Shown: positions 32,669 to 42,294, numbered from the stretch's first letter. The stretch: DNA of 64,000 nt from an uncultured Bacteroidota bacterium (GCA_902595825.1 CACJRP010000002.1:1-64000); one strand, 5' to 3'. The notes: a model not told the origin generated them from the sequence alone. Numbers and translations: made by a program.

Positions 32669-33079
32669 ATGCACAAATCTATTATTATAACAATCCCTGT
32701 TTGTTTACAATTTATATTCTGTAATATAAATGGAATTGGGGATATTAGAATAATTGAGGGTATGTGGGAAATTTACTCTGTATCATCTAAGGGTGAAGTA
32801 TTTTACCCCAAGGGAGAATCTCCACTCATAGATTATTATGTTTTTGATTCAGATTCAACTGGAACGAAAAAAAAATTAAAGCCAAATTTAAACAAAACCT
32901 TTTCATCTTCTTTAGACGAAATAGATTTTAAAATAAGGAAAATTGACGGTGAAATTTATTTAAATTATTTTTCTAATTCTAATAATTGGAAAGAGAGAAT
33001 CAAGAAGCTTACAAAAAATGAATTGGTTATTACTAACACAAAGTATGAATACCATTACAAAAGATTTGAAACTAATTAA
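32669..33079 (+). CDS. Lipocalin-like lipoprotein
   Basis: 136 residues. The leader HKSIIITIPVCLQFIFC has a lipobox FIFC (Cys18). The mature domain begins IRIIEGMWEIYSVSSKG, the usual first strand of small lipocalin-like domains (GxW), and continues with about eight predicted strands ending ELVITNTKYEYHYKRFE. Such proteins occur between recF and DUF721 in flavobacteria; ligand unknown. Starts 10 nt after recF and abuts the DUF721 gene. Confidence 0.78.
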   Translation: MHKSIIITIPVCLQFIFCNINGIGDIRIIEGMWEIYSVSSKGEVFYPKGESPLIDYYVFDSDSTGTKKKLKPNLNKTFSSSLDEIDFKIRKIDGEIYLNYFSNSNNWKERIKKLTKNELVITNTKYEYHYKRFETN

Positions 33080-33379
33080 ATGAAAAAAAATCGTCTGAAA
33101 CAAGCTAACTCAGTAAAAAGTATTATTCAAAAAATGACTTCAAACAAATTTTTTGGTGATGGATTGAGAAAAGTATTTATAAAAAAAATATGGCTAAATG
33201 TGATGGGTAAAAATGTAAGCCAATACACTGAAAATATTTATATTAAAAATAATACTCTGTTTTTGAAAATTAATTCATCAGCACTAAAACAAGAACTATC
33301 ATACGGCAAGGATAAGATTATTGATAATTTTAATAACGAGATTGGTAGTGATGAAATCAAAAAAATTGTGTTTATCTAA
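33080..33379 (+). CDS. DUF721 (DciA-like) protein
   Basis: 99 residues. Core: [61 protein letters not shown], i.e. W..vvG..ia.hT....i.ngtL.v...ss.l..eL, the DUF721 pattern. DciA proteins of this family load the replicative helicase DnaB in many bacteria without DnaC; short stand-alone Bacteroidota versions are plausible equivalents but untested. Downstream of recF, matching the usual replication/repair neighbourhood. Overlaps the convergent ndk gene by 4 bp. Confidence 0.88.
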   Translation: MKKNRLKQANSVKSIIQKMTSNKFFGDGLRKVFIKKIWLNVMGKNVSQYTENIYIKNNTLFLKINSSALKQELSYGKDKIIDNFNNEIGSDEIKKIVFI

Positions 33380-33795
33380 AAAATCTCCCTACCTGCAAAA
33401 AAAAATGATGATTCAATTTTAGCGTTATCCTCCGAATCAGAACCATGTATAGCATTCTCTCCCATCGATGTGGCAAATAATTTCCTAACTGATCCTTTTT
33501 CTGCGTTTTCTGGGTTTGTAGATCCAATTAATTTTCTAAAATCTTCAACAGCATTATTTTTTTCGAGAACAGCAACAATTATTGGACACCTTGTCATAAA
33601 CGTTACTAGTTCTTGAAAAAACGGTTTTTTTCTGTGAACACTATAAAAGATCTCGGCTTGTTTTATCGTAAGTTGAGTTAATTTTAGTGCAGAGATTTTA
33701 AATCCAGACTTAATTATCATAGACATAATATCACCTGCATGACCGTTCTCCATAGCATCTGGCTTAATCATCGTAAATGTTATATTTTTTTTCAT
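33376..33795 (-). CDS. ndk: Nucleoside diphosphate kinase
   Basis: 139 residues. [20 protein letters not shown] at the start holds the KPD motif; [42 protein letters not shown] includes the nucleotide-binding residues; [20 protein letters not shown] has the active-site His (NxxHGSDS). It transfers phosphate from ATP to NDPs through phospho-His. Single-gene transcript; the start codon is only 7 nt downstream of a perfect -7 box. Confidence 0.96.
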   Translation of the reverse strand: MKKNITFTMIKPDAMENGHAGDIMSMIIKSGFKISALKLTQLTIKQAEIFYSVHRKKPFFQELVTFMTRCPIIVAVLEKNNAVEDFRKLIGSTNPENAEKGSVRKLFATSMGENAIHGSDSEDNAKIESSFFFAGREIF

Positions 33796-33802
33796 TTTTA
33801 TT

Positions 33803-33810
33803 CAAATTTA
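33803..33810 (-). promoter_or_regulatory. -7 box of the ndk promoter
   Basis: TAAATTTG on the minus strand (33810 to 33803), 7 nt before ATG 33795, the same geometry as at the TPR operon. No clear -33 element. Confidence 0.5.
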
Positions 33811-33850
33811 AAATTAAATTTTTGAAAGCTCTTTAATTTGAAAATGATTA

Positions 33851-33882
33851 TTGAATATTATCATAAGTCTTTGGTATCTTTG
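33851..33882 (+). promoter_or_regulatory. Promoter of the nrnA-gldI operon, probably leaderless
   Basis: TTG (33851-33853), 21-nt spacer, TATCTTTG (33875-33882). The ATG at 33888 is 5 nt after the -7 box, so transcription should start at or within two bases of the start codon. Confidence 0.6.
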
Positions 33883-33887
33883 TGCAT

Positions 33888-34892
33888 ATGTACTTAGAAT
33901 TTTCCCAACAGTTAAATAAAATTCTCAGTGGTATATCAAATTGTATAATTATACCTCACAAAAATCCTGATGCCGATGCATTAGGCTCTTCAATGGCCCT
34001 TTATATTTTTTTAAGCAAACTTGGAAAAAAAACAAAAATTATTTTACCAAATTCACCTCCAGATTATTTGGATTGGATGATAAAGGAACGATCAGTCATT
34101 TCATACGAAAATAGCCCAGAAAAAACGAGAAGATACTTACTGGATTCTCAAATCATTTTTACTCTAGATTTTAACTCGATGAAAAGAATAGGAGCACTGA
34201 GTAAAGAAATTGATAACATCAATAGACCTTTAATTATGATTGATCATCATGAGTCACCTGAAAAATTTTCAAATCTTTTTTTATCAAAACCAGAAATTGG
34301 ATCTACCTGCGAAATAGTTTATAACGTCATGAAATCTATTAATGATAAATTAATCGACAATGAAATTGCTACCTACATCTACTCAGGAATTTTAACTGAT
34401 ACTGGGTCTTTTAGATATCCGTTAACAACAGGCGACACTCATAAAATAATTTCAGAATTATTCAAAAAAGGAATCAACCACACCAAAATACATGAAAGAA
34501 TCTATGATAATTTTACTTTTGAAAAAGCTCATCTCTTATCAGTCACACTCAAAAATTTAAAAAAGATAGACAACCTTGGAGTTGTTTACACAATTTTAAA
34601 AAAAGAAGAACTGGAAAAATACAACTTTAAAAAAGGCGATACTGAAGGGTTCGTAAATTTCGGATTACGAATTCAAGGTATATTGGTTTCAGTCATTTTT
34701 ATTGAACAAAGTGGTGAAGACATTATTAAAATTTCATTCCGATCAAAGAAAAATATTGATGTAAACAAATTTGCAAAAAAGTATTTTAATGGTGGTGGAC
34801 ATAAAAATGCTTCTGGAGGTTTTTCAAATGATTCAATTTTGGAAACAGAAAAAAAATTTATTTCATCAATGAATGAATTTTTTGGAATATGA
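33888..34892 (+). CDS. DHH/DHHA1 phosphoesterase, NrnA-like oligoribonuclease/pAp phosphatase
   Basis: 334 residues from ATG 33888; a GTG at 33882 overlaps the -7 box and is rejected. Motifs: IIPHKNPDADALGSSMALY (motif I, DADALGS), IIFTLDFNSMKRIG (motif II Asp), LIMIDHHESPEKFS (motif III, DHH), YSGILTDTGSFRYP (motif IV) and the DHHA1 motif NGGGHKNASGG near the C-terminus. NrnA enzymes degrade 2-5 nt RNAs and hydrolyse 3'-phosphoadenosine 5'-phosphate; c-di-AMP or other substrates occur in related subfamilies. First gene of an operon with gldI (ATGA overlap). Confidence 0.92.
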   Translation: MYLEFSQQLNKILSGISNCIIIPHKNPDADALGSSMALYIFLSKLGKKTKIILPNSPPDYLDWMIKERSVISYENSPEKTRRYLLDSQIIFTLDFNSMKRIGALSKEIDNINRPLIMIDHHESPEKFSNLFLSKPEIGSTCEIVYNVMKSINDKLIDNEIATYIYSGILTDTGSFRYPLTTGDTHKIISELFKKGINHTKIHERIYDNFTFEKAHLLSVTLKNLKKIDNLGVVYTILKKEELEKYNFKKGDTEGFVNFGLRIQGILVSVIFIEQSGEDIIKISFRSKKNIDVNKFAKKYFNGGGHKNASGGFSNDSILETEKKFISSMNEFFGI

Positions 34893-35428
34893 AAAAAAAT
34901 TTTTTTTTTATTCTAATAAATATTTTTATAATTAAGGGTTGTGACCAAACCAAACCAAGAGAGCCAGTAAATTCAGAAGAAAAAAGCTTTTTAAATCAGT
35001 CTGTCAGTCGCAACATTGATATTCAAAAAAAAGAAAAAAAAATTTTTCTTAAAATTATTCAAAAAGATTCCAAATCAAAATATATTGTTTCGAACAAGGG
35101 TTTTTGGTTTAAAATATTAAAACCCTCAAAAAATAACTTGAAACCGAAATTGGGAGACAAAGTAGAATTTATTTACAATATCTTTGATATTAAAGGAAAT
35201 GATATATATGAGGATGATAATTTGAAGCCGATAAGTTATATTGTAGATAAAGAAGAAATTATACCAGCTTTGAGATTTGCAATTAAAGAATTAAAAGTTG
35301 GTGAAAATGGTTCTTTTTTGATTCCTTCGTTCTTAGGTTATGGATATCAGGGTGATGGTGAAAAAATAATTTCAAATCAGCCACTAATTATGGAGATTAA
35401 CTTAATTTCGTTAACTAATATTAATTAA
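34889..35428 (+). CDS. gldI: GldI, gliding-motility-associated FKBP-type prolyl isomerase lipoprotein
   Basis: 179 residues. The leader [17 protein letters not shown] gives lipobox IKGC (Cys18). After a Lys/Glu/Ser linker the FKBP domain (about residues 70-176) shows [33 protein letters not shown], then [36 protein letters not shown] and [11 protein letters not shown]. GldI is needed for gliding and T9SS function in Flavobacterium johnsoniae. Linkage to an upstream DHH phosphoesterase and downstream PPIase is as I recall in that genus. No other gld/spr genes are in the window. ATGA overlap with nrnA. Confidence 0.88.
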   Translation: MKKNFFFILINIFIIKGCDQTKPREPVNSEEKSFLNQSVSRNIDIQKKEKKIFLKIIQKDSKSKYIVSNKGFWFKILKPSKNNLKPKLGDKVEFIYNIFDIKGNDIYEDDNLKPISYIVDKEEIIPALRFAIKELKVGENGSFLIPSFLGYGYQGDGEKIISNQPLIMEINLISLTNIN

Positions 35429-35438
35429 AACTTATATA

Positions 35439-36512
35439 ATGATTAGAAAAATTATAATTCTTATTTCTCTTGTTTTTGTTCAGTGTAATAACAAGTTCTC
35501 TCATTTAGATGAAGGTATATATGCACAATTAAATACAAATAAAGGGGATATTTTGATGAAACTAACCGAGGATAAAACTCCGAACACAGTGGCAAACTTT
35601 ATTTCTTTAGCAGAGGGTGAAAATAAATTTGTTTCTGATAATTTTAAAAATAAAAAGTTTTACAATGGAATAATTTTTCATAGAGTCATTAAAGATTTTA
35701 TGATACAAGCTGGTGACCCGACTGCCTCCGGATCCGGTGGTCCAGGGTATCGATTTAATGATGAGATAACTGATTTGAAACATGATGGCCCAGGCATTTT
35801 ATCAATGGCAAATGCTGGAAAAAATACAAATGGAAGTCAATTTTTTATAACTCACAAAGAAACACCTTGGTTAGACGGTAAACACACTGTATTCGGAAAA
35901 GTTGTTGAGGGATTAAATGTTGTTGACTCCATCCAACAAAATGACACAATAAATAGTGTGAAAATAATAAGAATTGGTTCTGATGCTAAAAATTTTAATG
36001 CCGCCGAGATATTTTATAATTATTTTACAAATCTAGAAAAGATGAATGTGGAGATTGAAGAAAAAAGAGAGCTGATAAGACTTGACAACATAGAAACATT
36101 TGATAATCTTAAAGGAAGATTAAAAAAAACCACATCAGGACTAGGTTATGTAATATTAAAAAATGGAAATGGACCTAAAGTAACTTCAACGAATAAGGCA
36201 AAAGCTCATTATGCAGTATATTTTGAAAATGGGAATTTATTAGATACAAGTATGTTAGAAGTTGCTGAAAGTTTATTTTTAGTTAATGAACAAAAAAAAG
36301 CAGCTGGAGCATACTCTCCAATAACATGTGATATTAGTCCTAAAGCACAAATGATACCTGGTTTCAAAGAAGGTTTAAAATTTTTAAAAGAGGGAGATGA
36401 AGCTTTTTTATTCATACCATATCGATTAGCTTATGGAGATAAAGGTGTAAGAGGCATACCCCCAAAATCTAATCTTTTTTTTAAAGTTAAAATAGTTGAG
36501 GTTATAAATTGA
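35439..36512 (+). CDS. Two-domain peptidyl-prolyl isomerase: cyclophilin fused to FKBP, lipoprotein
   Basis: 357 residues. The leader [15 protein letters not shown] has lipobox FVQC (Cys16). Residues about 25-180 are cyclophilin: [42 protein letters not shown] (FHR and IQ), [42 protein letters not shown]. Residues about 225-357 are [23 protein letters not shown], then [40 protein letters not shown] and [12 protein letters not shown] double isomerase facing the periplasm or outer-membrane inner leaflet. It sits after gldI, so both likely support folding of exported proteins. Confidence 0.94.
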   Translation: MIRKIIILISLVFVQCNNKFSHLDEGIYAQLNTNKGDILMKLTEDKTPNTVANFISLAEGENKFVSDNFKNKKFYNGIIFHRVIKDFMIQAGDPTASGSGGPGYRFNDEITDLKHDGPGILSMANAGKNTNGSQFFITHKETPWLDGKHTVFGKVVEGLNVVDSIQQNDTINSVKIIRIGSDAKNFNAAEIFYNYFTNLEKMNVEIEEKRELIRLDNIETFDNLKGRLKKTTSGLGYVILKNGNGPKVTSTNKAKAHYAVYFENGNLLDTSMLEVAESLFLVNEQKKAAGAYSPITCDISPKAQMIPGFKEGLKFLKEGDEAFLFIPYRLAYGDKGVRGIPPKSNLFFKVKIVEVIN

Positions 36513-37530
36513 AATTAATAAATACAATATCATCAAAAGAAACATTTTAGTTTTTGTAATTTTTTTAGTTTCAATTTTATTTTTAAAAAATAACTCAAAC
36601 TTTGTAGAAACTTACTATTCAAATTTATTATATGAAAAATTAAGTTTCATAAAAAATATCATTTTTGATTTGACAGATTTGGCTATAGGTGAAATACTTT
36701 ATCTTGCTTTTATCTGTAGTTTAATTTATTTTTTATTAAAAAAAAAAATATCAATTAACTACACAATAAGTTCAATTCTGATTATATTATGTTTCTTTTA
36801 CATATCATGGGGAATGAACTATTTTAGGCTTCCTTTGAGTATTTATATTTCTGAGGATGTAATCGAGAGTGAGAAAAAAATTGAAAGTTTGGCAAGATTC
36901 ATTTCAACAAAATGTAACAAATTAAAAAATGAAATTAATTCAAAAAAAAACAACAATAAAGACAATTTAAATTCATATAAAAATATAATAGAGACTGAAA
37001 ATCAAAAATTTAAATACTCAAATTTTAGTGTCATATTAAGTTATATGGGAATTAAGGGTTATTATAACCCATTTACGAATGAGGCTAATATTAACTCAAA
37101 TATTCCAGTAATATTAATCCCTGTCACTATTTATCATGAATTGGCACACAAGAAAGGATTTGCATCTGAAAGTGATGCAAACTTCATTGGCTTTTTGAAT
37201 GCTTACAATAATTATAATAAGGAAATTCAGTATTCAGCTACTTTTTTTGCTTTCAAATATTTATACTACGACCTCTATAAAATAAACCCAACTATTGCTA
37301 AAGATATATATGAAAACCTAAGCAGTGAAGTCAAAAATGATTTCGAAATAGTTTCGAATTTTTGGAGTTACTACTCTAATGGATTTCAGGTAATTCAAAA
37401 AAATGCCTTCGATTTTTTTTTGAAAGCACAAGGACAAAAGAAAGGTATAAATTCTTATAATGAAGTTGTAAAGTTTCTATTATATACTTTTGATGGGAAG
37501 AATAAATTTATTTTTGATGAAAATAATTAG
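36508..37530 (+). CDS. DUF3810 membrane metalloprotease-like protein (probable ATT start)
   Basis: The first conventional start is TTG 36670 (286 residues, beginning [10 protein letters not shown]), which would cut off part of the family. The frame is open back to 36508 and encodes an N-terminal membrane segment ([15 protein letters not shown]) then [18 protein letters not shown], which matches the family's FVEKYYSNGLYPFIS-like opening. No ATG/GTG/TTG precedes it; ATT at 36508 overlaps the previous stop as ATTGA, parallel to the common ATGA coupling, giving 340 residues. Further segments [13 protein letters not shown] and [13 protein letters not shown] follow. The [17 protein letters not shown] motif gives HExxH plus a later Glu, a zincin signature. 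Physiological substrate unknown. Confidence 0.85.
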   Translation: MEINKYNIIKRNILVFVIFLVSILFLKNNSNFVETYYSNLLYEKLSFIKNIIFDLTDLAIGEILYLAFICSLIYFLLKKKISINYTISSILIILCFFYISWGMNYFRLPLSIYISEDVIESEKKIESLARFISTKCNKLKNEINSKKNNNKDNLNSYKNIIETENQKFKYSNFSVILSYMGIKGYYNPFTNEANINSNIPVILIPVTIYHELAHKKGFASESDANFIGFLNAYNNYNKEIQYSATFFAFKYLYYDLYKINPTIAKDIYENLSSEVKNDFEIVSNFWSYYSNGFQVIQKNAFDFFLKAQGQKKGINSYNEVVKFLLYTFDGKNKFIFDENN

Positions 37531-38296
37531 CAGCTCACAAAATTCACATTTTAAAAAACTTAAAAGACTTTCCAATAATAAATTTAATAAAAAGGAGAAT
37601 GAATTTGTCATTGAAGGTATAAAAGAAATTAGTTTAGCAATTAATTCAAATTTTAAAATCAAAGAAGTCTTTTTTAGGGAGCTAAAACCATTAAAATTTG
37701 ATGTTAATCTAAGCGATGAAACAAAGATATTTTATTTAAAAAAAAATTTATTTGATTTATTGAGCTACAGAAAAGATTCTTCAAGATTAATAGCTGTTGC
37801 GGAGAAAAAAAGTTACTCTTTAAATAGTATTTTTTTAAAAAAAAATTCAATTGTATTAATTGTGGAAAATATTGAGAAGCCGGGGAATTTAGGAGCCATA
37901 ATAAGGACTGCAGATGGCATGAATGTCTCAGGAATAATAATAGTTGATTCGAAAATAAATATTTACAACTCTAATGTAATTAGGTCTAGTGTAGGTAGTC
38001 TATTTAACTTACCATTAATAAAAACCAACAAAGAAGAGGCGATTAATTTTTTAATTAAAAATAAATTTGATTTGTTCAATACAATTATTTCAAAGAGTTC
38101 TAAAAACTATTTAAATATGGACTATTCAGGAAAAATTGCCATTGCCTTTGGATCTGAAAATAAAGGTTTGTCAGATAATTGGAAATCACAACCTGCAAAG
38201 GAAATTTGTATAAAAATGAATGGGAAAAATGATTCTTTTAATTTATCTGTTTCAGTAGGAATAATATTATCAGAAGTGGTAAGACAAACGAAATGA
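37517..38296 (+). CDS. TrmH/SpoU-family RNA methyltransferase
   Basis: 259 residues from ATG 37517, overlapping the DUF3810 stop by 14 bp; an upstream start inside that gene is unlikely because [15 protein letters not shown] is the normal family opening. The substrate-binding start is KENEFVIEGIKEISLAI. The SPOUT domain follows with VLIVENIEKPGNLGAIIRTADG (motif 1), IYNSNVIRSSVGSLFNLPL (motif 2) and IAIAFGSENKGLSDNW + LSVSVGIILSEV (motif 3, knot). It is a SAM-dependent 2'-O-ribose methyltransferase of rRNA or tRNA; the target cannot be read from sequence. Confidence 0.92.
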   Translation: MKIISSSQNSHFKKLKRLSNNKFNKKENEFVIEGIKEISLAINSNFKIKEVFFRELKPLKFDVNLSDETKIFYLKKNLFDLLSYRKDSSRLIAVAEKKSYSLNSIFLKKNSIVLIVENIEKPGNLGAIIRTADGMNVSGIIIVDSKINIYNSNVIRSSVGSLFNLPLIKTNKEEAINFLIKNKFDLFNTIISKSSKNYLNMDYSGKIAIAFGSENKGLSDNWKSQPAKEICIKMNGKNDSFNLSVSVGIILSEVVRQTK

Positions 38297-38301
38297 TTTT
38301 C

Positions 38302-38332
38302 TTGCCCTTAAATTTAAGAATTAGTAACTTCA
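38302..38332 (+). promoter_or_regulatory. Possible promoter of the spoT/rel gene, leaderless geometry
   Basis: TTG (38302-38304), 20-nt spacer, TAACTTCA (38325-38332; two mismatches to TAnnTTTG). The ATG at 38336 begins 4 nt after the box. Confidence 0.35.
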
Positions 38333-38335
38333 TGT

Positions 38336-40534
38336 ATGCTTGTAGACGAAAAGATTGAAAATAAGCAAATAGCAAAGGAATACAAAGAGCTATTAAAAAT
38401 CAGTTATCAACACCTTAAGCCTGATGATAAAAAACTGATTCGTCTAGCTTTTAATACGGCTGTTGATGCTCATAAGCACCAAAGAAGAAAATCAGGAGAA
38501 GCTTATATTTTTCACCCCATTTCAGTTGCAAAAATTGTAGCTTCTGAAATTGGACTTGATGCAACATCAATTTCAGCTGCTTTACTACATGATACAATTG
38601 AAGACACCAACTATAAACTAGTTGATATAGAAAAGCTATTTGGAAAAAATGTCACCAAAATAGTTAGTGGATTAACAAAAATTTCACGCCTAAAGAAGGA
38701 TACTGACATTTCGTATCAAGCTGAGAACTTTAGAAAAATGCTCTTAACTATTAATGATGACATTAGAGTTGTGATAATTAAAATTGCTGATCGGCTTCAT
38801 AACATGCAAACCCTTGATTCAATGCCAGAAAATAAGCAAATAAAAGCAGCTTCAGAGACGTTATACATATATGCCCCACTTGCACATAGAATTGGATTAT
38901 ACAATATAAAAACCGAGCTTGAAGATTTAAGCCTAAAATTTACAAATCCTAAAAGGTTTAAATATATAAAGAGCAAAATTGAGGATAGTAAGGAAGAACA
39001 AGTGGAATACATTAAGGAATTTTCAAATCTAATAGGTGAAACATTAGAAAAAGAAAAGTTAAAATATTTCATAAGAGGTAGAAATAAATCAATCTACTCC
39101 ATTCACAAAAAAATGCAAATTCAAAATATAAGTTACAATCAGGTATTTGACAAATTTGCAATAAGGATTGTTTATAAATCTTCTCCTAAAAACGAAAAGT
39201 TTCTAGCCTGGAAAATTTATTCTATTGTTACCGACCATTTTACTCCAAATCCAACTAGACTTAGAGATTGGATTTCATCGCCAAAGTCTAATGGTTATGA
39301 ATCACTTCATATCACAGTTATGGGACCAAATAGAAAATGGATAGAGGTTCAAATTAGATCGGAAAGAATGCACGAAATAGCAGAAAAAGGTTATGCGGCT
39401 CATTATAAATATAAGGTAGGTAAGGATAATGATAATGGTTTGGAAAATTGGTTAAACCGACTAAAGGAGCTTCTCGAATCAAAAGATTCAAACGCTCAAG
39501 ATTTTGTAGAAAATTTTAAATTAAATCTTTATTCTGATGAAATTTTTGTATTCACGCCAGCGGGTGAATTAAAATCACTACCTCAAAATTCAACGGCATT
39601 AGATTTTGCATTTAATATTCATACTGAAATTGGAACAAAAACTAGAGGTGCTAGAGTAAATGGAAAATTAGTTCCACTTTCAAGAAAATTAAGAAGTGGA
39701 GATTCTGTGGAAATAATTACTTCTGAAAAATCAAAACCCACAGCTAATTGGCTTGAATTTGTTGCCACTTCTAGAGCAAGAAATATTATACGTGCTTCTA
39801 TAAATGAAGAGAAAAAAAGAATTGCCTCAGAAGGAAAAGAGCTGTTGAGAAGAAAATTGAAACATTTAAAAATCATAATGGTTGAAAAAACAGTAAATGA
39901 GATGCTTGATTATTTTAATGTAAATTCAAGTTTAGATCTTTATTATAGGGTGGGAATTAAAACCGTAGATAATAAAAAAATTAAGGATTTTGCAAAATAT
40001 TATAATAATAGATTTTTAAAATTTTTTAATGAAAGAATTAGATCCAAAGTAAAGAATAAAAAGATAAAAAAAGAATTTATCTCAAACCATGACAAAATCC
40101 TTTTTGGTGTGGAGAAAGAAGAAATAAATTATAAATTATCTGAATGCTGCAATCCTATCTACGGTGACAGAATTTTTGGACTATCTACGTTAAATGATGG
40201 CATACTAGTTCATAAACATGATTGTAATTTTGCCATTTCTTTACAATCAAATTTTGCATATAGAATTATCCCTGCATTTTGGATTGATTCAAATAAACAA
40301 GAATTTACTGCAGAATTGCAAATGTCAGGAATAGACCAAAAGGGACTCGTTAACCAAGTCACCAGAATAATATCAAACCATATGAATATTGATATTAAAA
40401 AGATGAACTTCTATACTGAGGAAAATCTTTTTAAAGGGAATATTTTAATTCGAGTAAACAATCAAGACTCTATAAAGAAATTAACACAAAAGCTTTTAAC
40501 CATATCTGGAATTGAAAAAATTGCTCGTAAATAA
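38336..40534 (+). CDS. Bifunctional (p)ppGpp synthetase/hydrolase (RelA/SpoT family)
   Basis: 732 residues with all long-RSH domains. HD hydrolase (about 40-190): HKHQRRKSGEAYIFHPISVA, LLHDTIEDTNY (HDxxED), IKIADRLHNMQTL. Synthetase (about 240-360): FIRGRNKSIYSIHKKM, DWISSPKSNGYESLHITVMG, EVQIRSERMHEIAEKGYAAHYKYK. TGS (about 400-460): IFVFTPAGELKSLPQNSTALDFAF. A Cys-containing conserved region (SECCNPIYGDRIFG) and a C-terminal ACT domain follow. HD and synthetase signatures both look intact, so one enzyme makes and degrades the stringent-response alarmone. The ATG lies only 4 nt after a possible -7 box. Confidence 0.96.
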   Translation: MLVDEKIENKQIAKEYKELLKISYQHLKPDDKKLIRLAFNTAVDAHKHQRRKSGEAYIFHPISVAKIVASEIGLDATSISAALLHDTIEDTNYKLVDIEKLFGKNVTKIVSGLTKISRLKKDTDISYQAENFRKMLLTINDDIRVVIIKIADRLHNMQTLDSMPENKQIKAASETLYIYAPLAHRIGLYNIKTELEDLSLKFTNPKRFKYIKSKIEDSKEEQVEYIKEFSNLIGETLEKEKLKYFIRGRNKSIYSIHKKMQIQNISYNQVFDKFAIRIVYKSSPKNEKFLAWKIYSIVTDHFTPNPTRLRDWISSPKSNGYESLHITVMGPNRKWIEVQIRSERMHEIAEKGYAAHYKYKVGKDNDNGLENWLNRLKELLESKDSNAQDFVENFKLNLYSDEIFVFTPAGELKSLPQNSTALDFAFNIHTEIGTKTRGARVNGKLVPLSRKLRSGDSVEIITSEKSKPTANWLEFVATSRARNIIRASINEEKKRIASEGKELLRRKLKHLKIIMVEKTVNEMLDYFNVNSSLDLYYRVGIKTVDNKKIKDFAKYYNNRFLKFFNERIRSKVKNKKIKKEFISNHDKILFGVEKEEINYKLSECCNPIYGDRIFGLSTLNDGILVHKHDCNFAISLQSNFAYRIIPAFWIDSNKQEFTAELQMSGIDQKGLVNQVTRIISNHMNIDIKKMNFYTEENLFKGNILIRVNNQDSIKKLTQKLLTISGIEKIARK

Positions 40535-40546
40535 AAAAAGAAGTGT

Positions 40547-40554
40547 TACTTTTG
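40547..40554 (+). promoter_or_regulatory. -7 box of the fur-purA operon
   Basis: TACTTTTG matches TAnnTTTG exactly, 18 nt before the fur ATG (40573). A TTG at 40521 has a slightly long 23-nt spacer. This leader is longer than most in the window. Confidence 0.5.
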
Positions 40555-40572
40555 CATTAGATACTAATAATA

Positions 40573-41013
40573 ATGATTGAGACAAAATCACAGCAAGAAA
40601 TTGTAAAAGAGGTTTTTGTTAAATTTTTGGATAAACAAAAACAAAGAAAAACCCCCGAAAGATTTGCTATTCTTCACGAAATTTATGAAACAAATGAACA
40701 TTTAGATATTGAATCGCTCTATATCAAAATGAAGAATAAAAATTATAGGGTGAGTAGAGCAACTTTATATAACACAATTGATTTGTTAATTGAGTCTGGA
40801 TTAGTAAGAAAACACCAATTTGGAAACCAAGCTCAATACGAAAAATCATTCTTTGACAAGCAACACGATCACATCATATTTACTGATTCCGGCGAAGTTA
40901 AAGAATTTTGTGACCCAAGAATTCAGTCTATCAAGGAAACGATTGAAAAAGTTTTTGATGTCAACATTCATCATCATTCGCTTTATTTTTATGGTACAAG
41001 AAAACAATCATAA
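40573..41013 (+). CDS. fur: Fur-family metal-responsive regulator
   Basis: 146 residues. Winged-helix: [61 protein letters not shown], the Fur DNA-binding domain. The dimer/metal domain keeps [19 protein letters not shown] (HDH metal site) and [11 protein letters not shown]. The CxxC pair that binds structural zinc in classical Fur is FTDS here and the C-terminal CxxC is absent, so any structural zinc would have to be bound otherwise. Could be Fur, Zur or PerR; Fur is the usual assignment for this position before purA in flavobacteria. Starts an operon with purA (8-nt gap). Confidence 0.85.
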   Translation: MIETKSQQEIVKEVFVKFLDKQKQRKTPERFAILHEIYETNEHLDIESLYIKMKNKNYRVSRATLYNTIDLLIESGLVRKHQFGNQAQYEKSFFDKQHDHIIFTDSGEVKEFCDPRIQSIKETIEKVFDVNIHHHSLYFYGTRKQS

Positions 41014-41021
41014 TAAAATAA

Positions 41022-42293
41022 ATGTTTGTTGATTTACTTTTAGGTCTCCAATGGGGTGACGAAGGAAAAGGTAAAATAGTTGATGCAATAGCAAAGGATT
41101 ATTCTATAATTGCTCGTTTTCAGGGAGGACCAAATGCCGGACATACAATCAAATTTGGAAATAAATCTCATGTGCTCCACACAATACCTTCTGGTATTTT
41201 TCACAAGAATTTAATTAATGTTATTGGGAACGGAGTTGTTATTGATCCAATAATTTTTAAGCAAGAAATATTAAAATTGAATGAAAGTGATATAGATTTT
41301 AAAAACAAATTATTAATATCAAAAAAGGCTCACTTAATTATCCCAACTCACTGTATTCTTGATCAAGCTTCAGAAAAATCTAAGGGTATAAAAAAAATTG
41401 GTTCAACTTTAAAGGGAATTGGACCCACTTATATGGATAAAACAGGGAGAAATGGAATTAGAGTTGGAGATTTATTCGAAGAGGGATGGAAATCACAATA
41501 TATTAAGTTAAAAAACAAACATTTAAATATGATAAATAATTTAAATGTTGATATCTCTTTTAGCCTGGATGAAATGGAGGAAAAGTTTTTTAAAAGTTTA
41601 GATTTTATAAAAAAGTTTTCAATTATTGATAGTGAGAATTTTCTTTTTGATTCTTTAAAAGGAGAAAAAAAAATTCTTGCTGAAGGTGCTCAAGGGTCTA
41701 TGCTTGACATTGACTTCGGAACATACCCATACGTGACATCTTCTAATACGACAGCTGCAGGTGCATGTAATGGACTAGGAGTGCCTCCAACTAAAATAAA
41801 TAAAGTCATCGGTATATTTAAAGCTTACACAACAAGAGTTGGAAGTGGTCCATTTCCAAGCGAAATCCATGACGAAATTGGAAAAAAAATAAGTAAGGTG
41901 GGGCATGAATTTGGAGCTACCACAGGTCGTGCTAGGAGGTGTGGTTGGCTAGATTTAGTATCACTTAAGTACGCAGTTGATATTAATGGTGTGAGTGAAC
42001 TCGCAATGATGAAAAGTGACGTAATGTCTGGGATAAGTAAAATAAAAATTTGTACATCTTACAAGCAGTTTAATGAAGAAACTTCTAGAATGCCATTTTC
42101 TTTAAATACATCCTGCCTTCACCCTGCATATACTGAATTTGACGGATGGAGTGAAGACATAACAAACATAAGGAACGAATCTCAACTCCCCACTAATCTA
42201 AAAAAATATATATCTTTTATTGAGAAAAATCTTGAAGTCCCAATAAAAATTATTTCAATAGGTCCAAGAAGAGACCAAACAATTTACCTATAA
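41022..42293 (+). CDS. purA: Adenylosuccinate synthetase
   Basis: 423 residues, typical length. The N-terminal GLQWGDEGKGKIVD contains the catalytic Asp and P-loop-like GDEGKG; FQGGPNAGHTI holds the catalytic His; ISKKAHLIIPTHCILDQ, TLKGIGPTYMDKTGRNGIRVGDL, LAEGAQGSMLDIDFGTYPYVTSSN and GATTGRARRCGWLDL follow. It joins IMP and aspartate with GTP hydrolysis in AMP synthesis. ATG start 8 nt after fur; one base separates it from the OstA-like gene. Confidence 0.97.
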   Translation: MFVDLLLGLQWGDEGKGKIVDAIAKDYSIIARFQGGPNAGHTIKFGNKSHVLHTIPSGIFHKNLINVIGNGVVIDPIIFKQEILKLNESDIDFKNKLLISKKAHLIIPTHCILDQASEKSKGIKKIGSTLKGIGPTYMDKTGRNGIRVGDLFEEGWKSQYIKLKNKHLNMINNLNVDISFSLDEMEEKFFKSLDFIKKFSIIDSENFLFDSLKGEKKILAEGAQGSMLDIDFGTYPYVTSSNTTAAGACNGLGVPPTKINKVIGIFKAYTTRVGSGPFPSEIHDEIGKKISKVGHEFGATTGRARRCGWLDLVSLKYAVDINGVSELAMMKSDVMSGISKIKICTSYKQFNEETSRMPFSLNTSCLHPAYTEFDGWSEDITNIRNESQLPTNLKKYISFIEKNLEVPIKIISIGPRRDQTIYL

Positions 42294-42294
42294 A

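Noticed and set aside
33882..33887. GTG start two codons upstream in the DHH phosphoesterase gene
   Set aside because: Its first base is the last base of the TATCTTTG -7 box.
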